Assembly: GCF_001423085.1 (NCBI RefSeq)
Contig: NZ_LMNU01000002.1
Span: 1 to 64,000 of the forward strand
Direction: 5' to 3'
DNA length: 64,000 bases
DNA from: Methylobacterium sp. Leaf125
GTDB taxonomy: Bacteria > Pseudomonadota > Alphaproteobacteria > Rhizobiales > Beijerinckiaceae
In this document: piece by piece, positions 54,624 to 62,744 of the stretch
Numbering within the stretch: the first letter of the stretch is position 1
Layout of the letters: each line of letters opens with the position of its first letter
Made by a program: the position numbers and the translations under genes
The notes under the pieces: model-generated
Database searches by the model: none
Seen by the model: only the letters and a program-made list of their open reading frames with translations
What the model was told of the DNA's origin: nothing

Positions 54624-55443
54624 CGGCGGCCTCACCGAGGGGCCGGTGCCCTTCGACCTCGCCGACCGGGGCCTGACCCTCGGGGACGGGGTGTTCGACA
54701 CCGCGCTGGCCCGGCGCGGCCGCATCGTGTTCGAGGCTGCGCATGTCGACCGCCTCGCCGCCGCCACCGCGGCGCTGGGCTTTCCCGTGGCGCCCGAGCG
54801 CATCGCGGACGCCATGCGGGCGCTCGCGGCGCGCGCCGGCGGGGCCCATCCCCTGGCGGCGATCCGCACCACCGTGACCCGGGGCTCCGGCCCGCGCGGG
54901 CTCAGCCCCCCGGCCGAGCCGCGGCCGGTGCTGTGGGCGAGCGCGGCCCCGGTGGGACCGGCCCTCGCCTTCGCGCCCCTCACCCTCCACCCCACCGAGA
55001 TCCGTCGCAACGAGACCTCGCCGGCCGCGCAGCTGAAGACGCTGGGCTACCTCGACGCGGTGCTGGCCGTCGGCGCGGCCCGGGCCGCGGGCTTCGACGA
55101 GGCCCTGTTCCGGAACACGCGGGGGCACGTCGCCTGCGCCGGCACGGCCAACCTGTTCGCGGTGATCGACGGCGGCCTCGTCACCCCGCCCCTGTCGGAC
55201 GGCGTGCTGCCGGGCATCCTGCGCGCCGAGGTTCTCTCGGGATGTGCCCCGCGCCTCGGCGTGTCCGTCGCCGAACGCAGCTTCGGCCTCGACGCGCTGC
55301 GGCGCGCCGAGGCGGTGTTCGTGACCAATTCCCTGCGGGGTCTCGCCCCCGTGACGGCGATCGGCGAGACCCCCTTCGCGAGCGCCGACAACCCCGTGGT
55401 GGCAGCCCTCGTGGCCGACCTGCGCGACGCATTCGCTCCATGA
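54610..55443 (+). CDS. pabC: Aminodeoxychorismate lyase (class-IV PLP enzyme) PabC
   Basis: A 277-residue fold-type-IV PLP enzyme, expected to release pyruvate from 4-amino-4-deoxychorismate to give p-aminobenzoate. The start is at 54610, overlapping pabA by 14 bases. The motif LTLGDGVFDTALARRG marks the N-terminus, the PLP lysine lies in QLKTLGYLDAVLA, and the C-terminal cofactor-binding blocks are GTANLFAVIDG and FVTNSLRGLAPV. D-amino-acid or branched-chain aminotransferases share the fold, but the operon context supports the lyase. Confidence 0.92.
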   Translation: MLWFDGGLTEGPVPFDLADRGLTLGDGVFDTALARRGRIVFEAAHVDRLAAATAALGFPVAPERIADAMRALAARAGGAHPLAAIRTTVTRGSGPRGLSPPAEPRPVLWASAAPVGPALAFAPLTLHPTEIRRNETSPAAQLKTLGYLDAVLAVGAARAAGFDEALFRNTRGHVACAGTANLFAVIDGGLVTPPLSDGVLPGILRAEVLSGCAPRLGVSVAERSFGLDALRRAEAVFVTNSLRGLAPVTAIGETPFASADNPVVAALVADLRDAFAP

Positions 55444-55456
55444 CGGCACTCGAGTC

Positions 55457-55858
55457 ATGACGGCGCCGCGCGTCTGGTGGCGCCTGCCCCTGATGGCGGC
55501 CTACGGCTTCATCGGCGTGGTCCACCTCGCCGCCCCCGACGCCTTCCTGCCGATCATGCCGGACTGGGTGCCGGAGCCCCGCCTCGTGGTGATCGTCACC
55601 GGCCTGTGCGAGCTCGCCGGGGTGCTCGGCCTCGCCTGGGGTCCGACCCGGCGCTGGGCCGGGATCGGCCTGGCCCTCTACGCGGTCTGCGTCTTCCCGG
55701 CCAACCTCAAGCACGCGCTGGAGGGCATCGTCGTGCCGGGCCTGCCCGACAGCTGGTGGTACCACGGCCCCCGACTGGCGTTTCAGCCGGTCTTCGTCTG
55801 GTGGGCCCTCTATGCCGGCGGGGTCATCGACTGGCCGTTCCGCCGACGCCCGGCCTGA
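55457..55858 (+). CDS. DoxX-like four-helix membrane protein
   Basis: A 133-residue inner-membrane protein with four hydrophobic segments, the first around LPLMAAYGFIGVVHL, matching the DoxX/DoxX-like family. Conserved residues include FIGVVHLAAPDAF and the helix ending GVLGLAWGPTRR. It begins 13 bp after pabC on the same strand and may be read from the folate operon, but a functional link is unknown. Family members are implicated in oxidative-stress or sulphur-related redox chemistry. Confidence 0.8.
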   Translation: MTAPRVWWRLPLMAAYGFIGVVHLAAPDAFLPIMPDWVPEPRLVVIVTGLCELAGVLGLAWGPTRRWAGIGLALYAVCVFPANLKHALEGIVVPGLPDSWWYHGPRLAFQPVFVWWALYAGGVIDWPFRRRPA

Positions 55859-55907
55859 GCTCCCGGGGCGAGCGCTCGAGTGTGCCCAGCCGGGGGCACC
55901 GCCGGGG

Positions 55908-56717
55908 TCAGCCCTTCTCCGCCACCTTGACCGCCGCCCAGGCCGCCTCCATCGCGTCGAGGTCGCTGTCGGCGAGTCCGCGCCCCTGCGCCGCCAGGGC
56001 TGCCACCATGGCGTTGAAGCGGCGCTCGAACTTCCTATTCCCTTCTCGTAAGGAATATTCCGGATCGACTCCGAGGTGGCGGGCGAGGTTGGCCACCGAG
56101 AACAAGAGGTCGCCGAGTTCCTCCGCCACCGCCGCCCGGGTGCCGTGGGCCATGGCGTCGGCGACCTCGTCGATCTCCTCGCGCACCTTCAGCACCACCT
56201 GCGCCGGATCGGTCCAGTCGAATCCGTAGCTGGCGGCCCGGGCCGAAAGCTTCTCCGCCCGCGTCAGGGCGGGCAGCGGCAGGGGAATGCCCGCCAGCGG
56301 TCCCGGCTCTCGCGAGGGCTTGACCCGGCGCTCCTCGGCCTTGATCGCCGCCCATTGGACGGCCACGGCCTCGGGGTCGCGCCGGGGGGAGCCAGCGGGC
56401 AGCAGGGAGCCGTCCGGTGCGAAGACGTGCGGGTGGCGCCGGACCATCTTCTCCATCACGGCCCGGACCACGTCCGGGAAGGCGAACAGCCCGGATTCCT
56501 CCGCGATTCGGGCATGGAAGACTACCTGGAGTAGGAGGTCGCCGAGCTCGTCGCGCAGATCCTCCGCGTCGCCGCGGGCGATGGCGTCGGCCACCTCGTA
56601 GGCCTCCTCCACCGTGTAGGGCGCGATGCTGGCGAAATCCTGGGCCACGTCCCAGGCGCAGCCGGTCTCCGGGTCGCGCAGCTGTGCCATCAGCGCCAGC
56701 AAATCCTCGATCCTCAC
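55908..56717 (-). CDS. mazG: Nucleoside triphosphate pyrophosphohydrolase MazG
   Basis: A 269-residue housecleaning enzyme that hydrolyses noncanonical NTPs to NMPs. The GTG at 56717 is chosen because GGAGG stands seven bases upstream and the product begins MRIEDLLALMAQLRDPETG, the family start; the longer frame to 56828 is Pro-rich. It has two MazG repeats, each with the EExxE...DExxD helix pattern: YTVEEAYEVADAI and DLRDELGDLLLQVVFHARIA, then LKVREEIDEVADAM and AVAEELGDLLFSVANLARHLG. A GGAATATTCC palindrome lies inside the gene (56052-56061), matching the motif found beyond repA. Confidence 0.93.
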   Translation of the reverse strand: MRIEDLLALMAQLRDPETGCAWDVAQDFASIAPYTVEEAYEVADAIARGDAEDLRDELGDLLLQVVFHARIAEESGLFAFPDVVRAVMEKMVRRHPHVFAPDGSLLPAGSPRRDPEAVAVQWAAIKAEERRVKPSREPGPLAGIPLPLPALTRAEKLSARAASYGFDWTDPAQVVLKVREEIDEVADAMAHGTRAAVAEELGDLLFSVANLARHLGVDPEYSLREGNRKFERRFNAMVAALAAQGRGLADSDLDAMEAAWAAVKVAEKG

Positions 56718-57234
56718 GCCAATCCTCCCATCCGACCGCGATCCGCTTGCCTTAGCGGATTGCGGGTCAACCCGTGAGGCTGGGGATGGAGGCGGGAGAG
56801 GCGGTGGCTTGCTTTGGAAAATTCCCATGAAAAAGCCTTGGCCGGGGGTGTGTTCGTTCTTCCGAACGACACCCGGACCCTTAGGAAAGGTATCAGTAAG
56901 AGATTCTCAGAGAGTCATTTCTGAGAGTTATATGGGGGCGCCAAAACCCCTGCTTTCCCCGTGGCTTGACGGGTGTTCGCGCATCGAACTCTGCGCAGCT
57001 GCGTATGGAACTCTGCGCAGATCCGTATCGGACTCTGCGTGCGCAAACCCGGGCGGTGCATGGGATTCTGCGTAACTGCGTATCGGGTTCGGCGTGGATC
57101 CGGGACGGGAGCGGTGAACTCTGGGGATTGTGCCGAATCCGGCCCCGTATCGAACTCTGCGTCGGGGCGCTGCGGCCGGATCCCGCGTGCAGGCCCGCGA
57201 GCCTTTGTCCCGTCCCGGCCGGTGGATAGCCGGG
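56718..57234. other. Putative iteron-type replication origin
   Basis: This 517-bp non-coding region lies between mazG and repA. In order: an inverted repeat (GGGTGT...ACACCC around GTTCTTCCGAAC, 56848-56877); an AT-rich segment (56881-56935) containing CTCAGA/TCTGAG inverted repeats, suitable as an unwinding element; at least six 22-bp-phased iterons (56980-57161); and GGTGGATAG at 57221-57229, a 7-of-9 match to the DnaA box on the plus strand. This order, AT-rich segment, iterons, initiator gene, is that of theta plasmid origins. Confidence 0.7.
56980..57161. repeat. 22-bp-phased iterons upstream of repA
   Basis: Copies of the core CGTATCGAACTCTGCG start at 56980, 57002, 57024, 57057, 57079 and 57146. 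The first three are exactly 22 bp apart, as are the fourth and fifth, i.e. two helical turns. Variants: CGCATCGAACTCTGCG, CGTATGGAACTCTGCG, CGTATCGGACTCTGCG, GTGCATGGGATTCTGCG and CGTATCGGGTTCGGCG. A weaker copy lies near 57112. They stop before the probable repA start. Confidence 0.88.
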
Positions 57235-58428
57235 ATGACGTCCACCTTCCGCCTCGGTCGCCGAGACTCCCGGGCGGGGAATCGGGCATGGTCGCCGGGT
57301 GGCGTGGTTCGGGGTCGATCGGGGCAGGGTCTGTTGGGGATCGAGGACACATTGGCGGGCATCCGCGACGCGGACCTCCTGGCCGAGGTCGAGGCGGCCC
57401 GCGGCAGCTTCCTGTTCGCCACCATCGCGGAGACCATCCTGCACCGGCAGCGGGCCCGGGACGCGGAGGCCGCCGCCCGCGGTGCCGTGGTCGACCGGCG
57501 CCAGGCCATGGGCCGCGACCAGCGGCGCCGGGACGCCATCCGCGAGGTCATCGAGACCGAGCCCACGGGCCCGGAGAACCTCCAGCACATCCACTCGGTG
57601 CTGGCGCTCTGCGGCCTCCCCTATCGCGACCCCGGCGACACGCGCGAGTTCTTCCGCGAATACGGCCGGAATTCCCTCAGCCTCCTGGCCGGGCGGCTGA
57701 AGAACCCCGCCACCGGCGAGATGGAGTTCCAGGGCCTGCCCTACGGCCCCAAGGCCCGCCTCGTCCTGCTGCACCTCTGCACCGAGGCCGTGCGCCAGCG
57801 CAGCCCCACCGTGGCGGTGGCCGACAGCCTGTCGGGCTTCATGAAGGAGATGGGCTTCGCCGTCACGGGCGGCGAGCGCGGCACCATCCGGCAGTTCAAG
57901 GAGCAACTGGCGCGGCTGGCCGCCTGCACCCTGCAGATCGGCCTCTGGGACGGGGCAGGCAGCGCCAGCACCCTCAACGTGCCGCCCTTCCGCCAACTCG
58001 ACCTCTGGCTGCCGCAGGGCGCCGACGGGGTGGTCTGGCAGAAGAGCGTCCAGTTCCACCAGGATTTCTACGACAACCTGATCCAGCACGCCCTGCCGGT
58101 GGACATCCGCGCGGCCAAGGCCTTCTCGGGCTCGGCGCGCAAGCTCGACCTGCTGTTCTGGGTCGGCTACCGCCTGCGCGCCCTGCAGCGGCCCCTGCGG
58201 CTGACCTGGGACAACCTGCACAAGCAGTTCGGCGCCGACAATGCCAGCATCCGCAGTTTCCGGCAGGCCTTCAAGGCGGATCTCGTCCACCTGCAGGAGG
58301 TGTTCCCGAAGCTGCCCATCCGCCTCGACGACACCGGCATGCTGCTGCAGCCCGCCGACCCGAGCACCCTGCTGATCCCGCCGCGGGGTGCCAGGCCGCC
58401 GCGCAAGGCCACGCAGGCCGTGGCGTGA
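57235..58428 (+). CDS. repA: Plasmid-type replication initiator RepA (RepA_C family)
   Basis: A 397-residue protein of the plasmid-encoded RepA family (Pfam RepA_C type). Conserved stretches include HSVLALCGLPYRDPGD, RNSLSLLAGRLKNPATG, LPYGPKARLVLLHLCTEAVR, MKEMGFAVTGGERGTIRQFKEQLARL, and DLLFWVGYRLRALQRPLRLTWD. These form winged-helix-like segments for iteron binding. The start is uncertain: the ATG at 57235 leaves the iterons outside the gene, while a frame extending to 57130 would overlap them. Its genomic position is odd: the flanking genes mazG, pabABC and xoxF are chromosomal. I infer an integrated plasmid origin or a second chromosomal initiator. Confidence 0.85.
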   Translation: MTSTFRLGRRDSRAGNRAWSPGGVVRGRSGQGLLGIEDTLAGIRDADLLAEVEAARGSFLFATIAETILHRQRARDAEAAARGAVVDRRQAMGRDQRRRDAIREVIETEPTGPENLQHIHSVLALCGLPYRDPGDTREFFREYGRNSLSLLAGRLKNPATGEMEFQGLPYGPKARLVLLHLCTEAVRQRSPTVAVADSLSGFMKEMGFAVTGGERGTIRQFKEQLARLAACTLQIGLWDGAGSASTLNVPPFRQLDLWLPQGADGVVWQKSVQFHQDFYDNLIQHALPVDIRAAKAFSGSARKLDLLFWVGYRLRALQRPLRLTWDNLHKQFGADNASIRSFRQAFKADLVHLQEVFPKLPIRLDDTGMLLQPADPSTLLIPPRGARPPRKATQAVA

Positions 58429-58431
58429 CGG

Positions 58432-58532
58432 ATATTCCCTCTATGGCCTAGGGAATATATCTTGCGGAGACGCTGGGCATAAGGAATATTCGACGAACCG
58501 ATCTGACCCCGGTCGGTTCTGAAGAATATTCC
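58432..58532. repeat. Nested AATATT palindromes between repA and the HARE-HTH gene
   Basis: Inverted repeat one: ATATTCCCT (58432-58440) and AGGGAATAT (58450-58458), nine-base loop. Inverted repeat two: GGAATATTC (58483-58491) and GAATATTCC (58524-58532), enclosing a second pair GAACCGA (58495-58501) and TCGGTTC (58513-58519). All stems are perfect. The gap between genes is only 115 bp and consists almost entirely of these elements. They end 11 bp before the next start codon, so they can work as operators or as a cis site of the replicon. Confidence 0.85.
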
Positions 58533-58543
58533 GTGAGGCGTCC

Positions 58544-59047
58544 ATGTTCCTGTCCGAGGCCGAGGCCGAGGCCGCCCTGCGCGACCTGCGCCATCGTCGC
58601 GACGCGCTCGACCGCGCCATCGCCGAGCACCAGCTCTACCTCGAGCTCGGCCGCCGCCTCGGCGGGCCGAGCCGCGCCGCCGACGTGCCGCCGGGGCGGC
58701 CGGAGGTTCCAGAACCTGCTTCCATTCCCGTGCCCGGCGCCGGGCAAGGTCAAGGGCTCGACCCGCTGCCGGACGCGGCGCGGGCGGGCGAGGACCTCGT
58801 GGCCGCCCGCCGGCACGGACGCGCCCTGGTGGCGGCTGCCGTCAACCTGCTGCACGAGGCCGGCCGGCCCCTCCATGCCGGCGAGATCCTCGAGGGCCTG
58901 ACGGCGCTGGGCTTCGCGGTGCCGGGGCACGACCCCGTGGCCGCCCTCAACACACGCCTGTGGAAGCGCTCGGGACCGGGCGGCCCGCTGAAGCGCCTCG
59001 GCGAGGCGGTCTACGCCCCGGCGGAGGAGGACGAGGATCTCGGCTGA
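58544..59047 (+). CDS. Small protein with coiled coil and HARE-HTH-like domain
   Basis: A 167-residue protein. Residues 3-40 form a coiled coil (EAEAEAALRDLRHRRDALDR); a Pro/Gly-rich linker follows; the last 75 residues (AAAVNLLHEAGRPLHAGEIL, then GFAVPGHDPVAALNTRLWKR and LKRLGEAVYAP) resemble the HARE-HTH winged helix found in restriction enzymes, RpoE delta subunits and chromatin factors. A DNA-binding or accessory role is inferred. It sits 115 bp behind repA on the same strand, directly behind the AATATT palindromes, and may bind them. I do not know a characterised homologue. Confidence 0.7.
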   Translation: MFLSEAEAEAALRDLRHRRDALDRAIAEHQLYLELGRRLGGPSRAADVPPGRPEVPEPASIPVPGAGQGQGLDPLPDAARAGEDLVAARRHGRALVAAAVNLLHEAGRPLHAGEILEGLTALGFAVPGHDPVAALNTRLWKRSGPGGPLKRLGEAVYAPAEEDEDLG

Positions 59048-59147
59048 CCGGCGGCCGGCTCTCGCGCCGTCCGAAAGATCCCCGGCGCTCCCCAAAGATG
59101 ATTTGGGGCAGGGACTTCCGGGGCAGGGATTTCGGGCAGGGCGAAGA

Positions 59148-60938
59148 TCACTCGGGCAGGGCGAACACGGTGAGCTGGCCGCCGAGCGCCGTGTAGCGCG
59201 ACAGGGCGGCGTAGCCGCCCACCGCCCCGGCGCCGTCGTTCGGGTCGGTGAGCCCGGCCGCGAGGCCGATTCCGGCCCAGCCGCCGACGCCGGAGAGCAC
59301 GGCCACGTATTGCCGGCCCCGATGGCGGTAGGTGGTGACGTTGCCGACGATGCCCGAGGGAGTCTTGAAGCGGTAGAGCTCGCGTCCCGAGCGGGCGTCC
59401 ACGGCCTTCAGGTAGCCCTCCAGGGTGCCGTAGAAGACCACGTCCCCGGCGGTGGCGAGCACCCCGGACCAGACCGAGAACGGCTCGGGGATCGACCAGC
59501 GGATCGCGCCCGCGACTCCGTCCCAGGCGGTCAGGGTGCCGGTGCGGGGATCGTCGGGGGCCGGGTGCAGGCTCACGGTGGCGCCCACATAGGGCAGGCC
59601 GGGGGTGTAGCTGACCTGGAATGGCTCGTAATCCATGCAGATGTGGTTGGTCGGCACGTAGAACAGCCGGGTGCGCGGGGAATAGGCCGCCGGCTGCTGG
59701 TTCTTGGCCCCGATGGCGCCGGGGCAGATGCCCGTGGTGGTCTCGTCCTCGCCGGTGGCTTCCGGGGAATAGCGCGGGTCGCGGACCGGGCGGCCGTAAT
59801 CCGGCGAGGCCCGGTCGAGATCCACGTGGCTCGCCCAGTTCACGGAGCGGTCGAACTTCTGCGCCACCAGCAGTTCGCCGGTGGCGCGGTCGAGGGTGTA
59901 GCCGAAGCCGTTGCGGTCGAAATGGGTCAGGAGCGGGCGGGTGACGCCGTCAATTTTCTGGTCCGTGAGGATCATCTCGTTGACGCCGTCGTAGTCCCAC
60001 TCGTCGTGGGGCGTCATCTGGTAGAGCCAGCGGGCGATGCCGGTGTCGGGGTCGCGGGCCACGATCGACGTCGCCCAGCGGTTGTCGCCGGGGCGCTGGC
60101 GCGGATTCCAGGTCGAGGGATTGCCGGTGCCGTAATAGACGAGGTTGAGGCCCGGATCGTAGGCGAACCAGCCCCAGGCACAGGCGCCGCCGGTCTTCCA
60201 CTGGTCGCCCTCCCAGCTCTTCAGGGAGGAATTCGGGCCGACCGGCTTGCCGAGCGCCGTCGTGCGCGTGGGGTCGACCCGCATCTGTTCGTCGGTGCCC
60301 GTCGCGGTGGCGCGCCAGAGCCGGGCGCCGGTCTGGGCGTCGTAGGCGGTGACGTGGCACTGGACCCCGAACTCGCCCCCCGAGAGGCCCACCAGGACCT
60401 TGCCCTTCACCGGCAGCACGGCGGCGGTGTTGGTCTCGCCCCGGGCCGGGTCGCCGTTGCGGACCGACCAGTTCACCCGGCCGGTCCTCGCGTCGAGGGA
60501 GACCAGGGTGGTGTCGGCCTGCTGCAGGAAGAGGGCGCCGTCGGCATAGGCGAGTCCGCGATGGACCGTGTCGCAGCACAGGAGCGGCATCACCCCCGGG
60601 TCCTGCTTCGGTTCGTAGCGCCAGAGGATGCGCCCGTCCTGGTCGAGATCGAGGGCCGTGACGGTGTTGGGGAAGGGGGTGTGGACGTACATCATCCCGT
60701 CCACCACCAGGGGCGCCCCCTCGTGGCCGCGCAGCACGCCGGTGGAGAAGGTCCAGGCCACCCGGAGCCGGCCGACATTGGCGGCGGTGATCTGGTCGAG
60801 ATCCGAATAGCGGGTGTTGGCCGCGTCGACCGTGGGCAGCACCGTCTCGGCCCTGGCGGTACCCGGGAGGACGATCGCCGACAGGCCGATCAGGAACGGG
60901 CCGATCAGGAACGGACCAAGGAGGAGGAGCGCGCGCAT
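59148..60938 (-). CDS. xoxF: XoxF-type lanthanide-dependent PQQ methanol dehydrogenase
   Basis: A 596-residue periplasmic quinoprotein that oxidises methanol to formaldehyde or formate. The eight-bladed propeller has W-motifs throughout. The vicinal disulphide lies in [10 protein letters not shown]. The catalytic Asp315 is followed two residues later by Asp317 in [12 protein letters not shown]; this DxD pair is the known lanthanide signature, whereas calcium enzymes (MxaF) have Ala there. The signal peptide contains a duplicated GPFLI unit from a 15-bp tandem duplication (60884-60913). The mature N-terminus is about 15 residues shorter than the XoxF1 I remember. The cytochrome xoxG and binding protein xoxJ are not adjacent, so this may be a secondary copy. 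Confidence 0.9.
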   Translation of the reverse strand: MRALLLLGPFLIGPFLIGLSAIVLPGTARAETVLPTVDAANTRYSDLDQITAANVGRLRVAWTFSTGVLRGHEGAPLVVDGMMYVHTPFPNTVTALDLDQDGRILWRYEPKQDPGVMPLLCCDTVHRGLAYADGALFLQQADTTLVSLDARTGRVNWSVRNGDPARGETNTAAVLPVKGKVLVGLSGGEFGVQCHVTAYDAQTGARLWRATATGTDEQMRVDPTRTTALGKPVGPNSSLKSWEGDQWKTGGACAWGWFAYDPGLNLVYYGTGNPSTWNPRQRPGDNRWATSIVARDPDTGIARWLYQMTPHDEWDYDGVNEMILTDQKIDGVTRPLLTHFDRNGFGYTLDRATGELLVAQKFDRSVNWASHVDLDRASPDYGRPVRDPRYSPEATGEDETTTGICPGAIGAKNQQPAAYSPRTRLFYVPTNHICMDYEPFQVSYTPGLPYVGATVSLHPAPDDPRTGTLTAWDGVAGAIRWSIPEPFSVWSGVLATAGDVVFYGTLEGYLKAVDARSGRELYRFKTPSGIVGNVTTYRHRGRQYVAVLSGVGGWAGIGLAAGLTDPNDGAGAVGGYAALSRYTALGGQLTVFALPE

Positions 60939-61101
60939 GGGAGTTCCCCGGGTGCGGGGTTTCGGGACAGGCCAAAGGTCCTAGTCCCGGCACGGCGCCG
61001 GCGCGCGGCAGCGAAGTGACGCGGGCGGCGCGCCGCCGCCCGGTCTGGTGTCGGGACAAGCCCGGAAGGGGGACGGGTTCGAAGTCGAGACGCGTCCGAG
61101 T

Positions 61102-61455
61102 CTAGAAATAGGGCCCGAAGGGCGGGCGCGGGCGCGGGCGGTAGTAGCCGTAGCGCGGTCCGTAGAAGGGACGGGGCCCGTAGAACGGCCGCGGACGGTA
61201 ATATCCGTCGGGGCGGTACATCGGCCGGCAATCGCCGAACCGGTTCGGGATGAAGCCTGGACCGCAGCCATAGGCGACGGTCTCGAGGGCGGGACCCGTC
61301 AGCGTCCCGGCGGGAGCCGGGGCGAGGGGCGCCGCCTGGGCGGCTGCGGCGAGGCCGACGGCACCCGCGACACCGAGCGACGCGGTCAGCGTCGCGCGGG
61401 CGAGCATCGTGCGAAACAGCGATTTCGGGTGAAACAGCGATTTCACGGACATGAA
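61102..61455 (-). CDS. GCG_CRPN-domain secreted small protein
   Basis: A 117-residue exported protein. The start at 61455 gives a signal peptide ending in AQAAPLAPA. The core YGCGPGFIPNRFGDCRP matches the GCG_CRPN motif, and the rest is a Tyr/Arg/Pro-rich tail of GYYRPRPFYGPRPF-type repeats. An 18-bp tandem duplication (61411-61446) repeats KSLF in the N-terminus before the signal core. The function is unknown; such proteins are abundant in Methylobacterium and Bradyrhizobium and look like cell-surface or wall components. Confidence 0.8.
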   Translation of the reverse strand, partial: FMSVKSLFHPKSLFRTMLARATLTASLGVAGAVGLAAAAQAAPLAPAPAGTLTGPALETVAYGCGPGFIPNRFGDCRPMYRPDGYYRPRPFYGPRPFYGPRYGYYRPRPRPPFGPYF

Positions 61456-61568
61456 GCCATGACCTTCTGCTGGTGTGACCTGTGTTGTCTTTGACCATCC
61501 GGCCGCCGGGAGGCCGGAGGACGGTGATCCTGCCGGGGGATTGCTGAACGCTCCCTGACGGGGGCGGT

Positions 61569-62744
61569 TCAGCCCACGGCGACGGGGCCGGCGCTCCGCG
61601 GGCGCGCGGCCCAGCGCAGGATGCGCCGGCGCATCGGCTCCTCGAGGCCCCGGTGCAGGAGGACGCTCAGGGCCAGGGCCAGGGCGGCGGCGAGCCCCGC
61701 CCCGAGCCAGGGCGCGGCGGCGAGGCGGCCCCCGAGGGCGATCCGGTCGAGGCTGTTCACCAGGGCGTAGGCCGGGACGTGGATGAGGTAGAGGGCGAAG
61801 GAGATCCGGCCGAGGAAGACGAAGCCGGGCTTCACCAGGGGGCCGCCGCGAAGCTGGGCGCCGGCCAGGATCAGGGGCGCCCAGGCCAGGGCCGTGAGGC
61901 CGTTGTGGAGCAGCACCGCGGGCAGGTGGGGCGCCCCCGCCACCAGCCCCAGGCCCGCGAGGGCCGCCAGGGCGAGGAGGGCGGGCGTCGGCAGGCGCCA
62001 GCGGGTCCAAGCCCCGTAGAGGAGGAGCCCCGCCACGAATTCCGGCAGGCGCAGCAGGGGGTTGTACTTGATGGCCTGGGCCAGCAGCACCGGGCCGGCG
62101 CCCCCCGCCTCCGGATCGATGAGCGAGACGCCGGGGGCGTAGCGCGCGAAGGCGAGGGCGGTCCCGGCGGTCAGGGCCATCCAGGCGGCGAGGGTCAGCC
62201 GCGCGGTGCGGCCGGGCGCCCGGCGCGCCAGGGGCAGCAGGAGGGGAAACAGGGCGTAGAAGACCACCTCCACCGAGATCGACCAGCTCGGGCAGTCGAG
62301 GGCGCAGGCGGCCCCCGGCACCCAGGCGTGCAGGCCCAGCGGCGCTAGCACCGCGCTCGCGGCCATCAGCCCCTGCAGGGGCTGGGTGGACTTCGCCACC
62401 CAGGCGGCGAACCAGGGCAGGGCGAGGACGAGGCAGACCAGGTAGACCGGGTAGACCCGCGCCACCCGGGCCCAGGCGAAGCGCGCGCGGGCGGCGCGGT
62501 CGGTCAGGTCCACGTCCCGGTAGGTATGGGCCAGGATGAAGCCCGAGAGCAGGAAGAAGAAGGTCACCCCGGAATAGCCGAGGCGCACCGCCTCGGGGAT
62601 CGCCGCATCGGCGAAGAAGAAGGTCGCGTAGTGGAACGCCACCACGTAGGCGGCGGCCACGAAGCGCAGGGCGGTGAGCGCGTGCAGCGGCGCCGCCGGC
62701 GGATGGGCGGGCGGCGGATGGGCGGACGGGGAGGGGGCGCTCAT
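61569..62744 (-). CDS. Acyltransferase family 3 (OafA/YrhL type)
   Basis: A 391-residue integral membrane O-acyltransferase. A His/Pro-rich cytoplasmic start (from a degenerate repeat near 62700-62730) precedes ten or so hydrophobic segments. Motifs: LTALRFVAAAYVVAFHYATFF with the conserved R and H, the YSGVTFFFLLSGFILAH block, RFAWARVARVYPVYL, and DCPSWSISVEVVFYALFP. Such enzymes acetylate or succinylate surface polysaccharides. The start overlaps the stop of the upstream ligase gene (ATGA), so the two are translationally coupled and probably modify the same glycan. Confidence 0.88.
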   Translation of the reverse strand: MSAPSPSAHPPPAHPPAAPLHALTALRFVAAAYVVAFHYATFFFADAAIPEAVRLGYSGVTFFFLLSGFILAHTYRDVDLTDRAARARFAWARVARVYPVYLVCLVLALPWFAAWVAKSTQPLQGLMAASAVLAPLGLHAWVPGAACALDCPSWSISVEVVFYALFPLLLPLARRAPGRTARLTLAAWMALTAGTALAFARYAPGVSLIDPEAGGAGPVLLAQAIKYNPLLRLPEFVAGLLLYGAWTRWRLPTPALLALAALAGLGLVAGAPHLPAVLLHNGLTALAWAPLILAGAQLRGGPLVKPGFVFLGRISFALYLIHVPAYALVNSLDRIALGGRLAAAPWLGAGLAAALALALSVLLHRGLEEPMRRRILRWAARPRSAGPVAVG

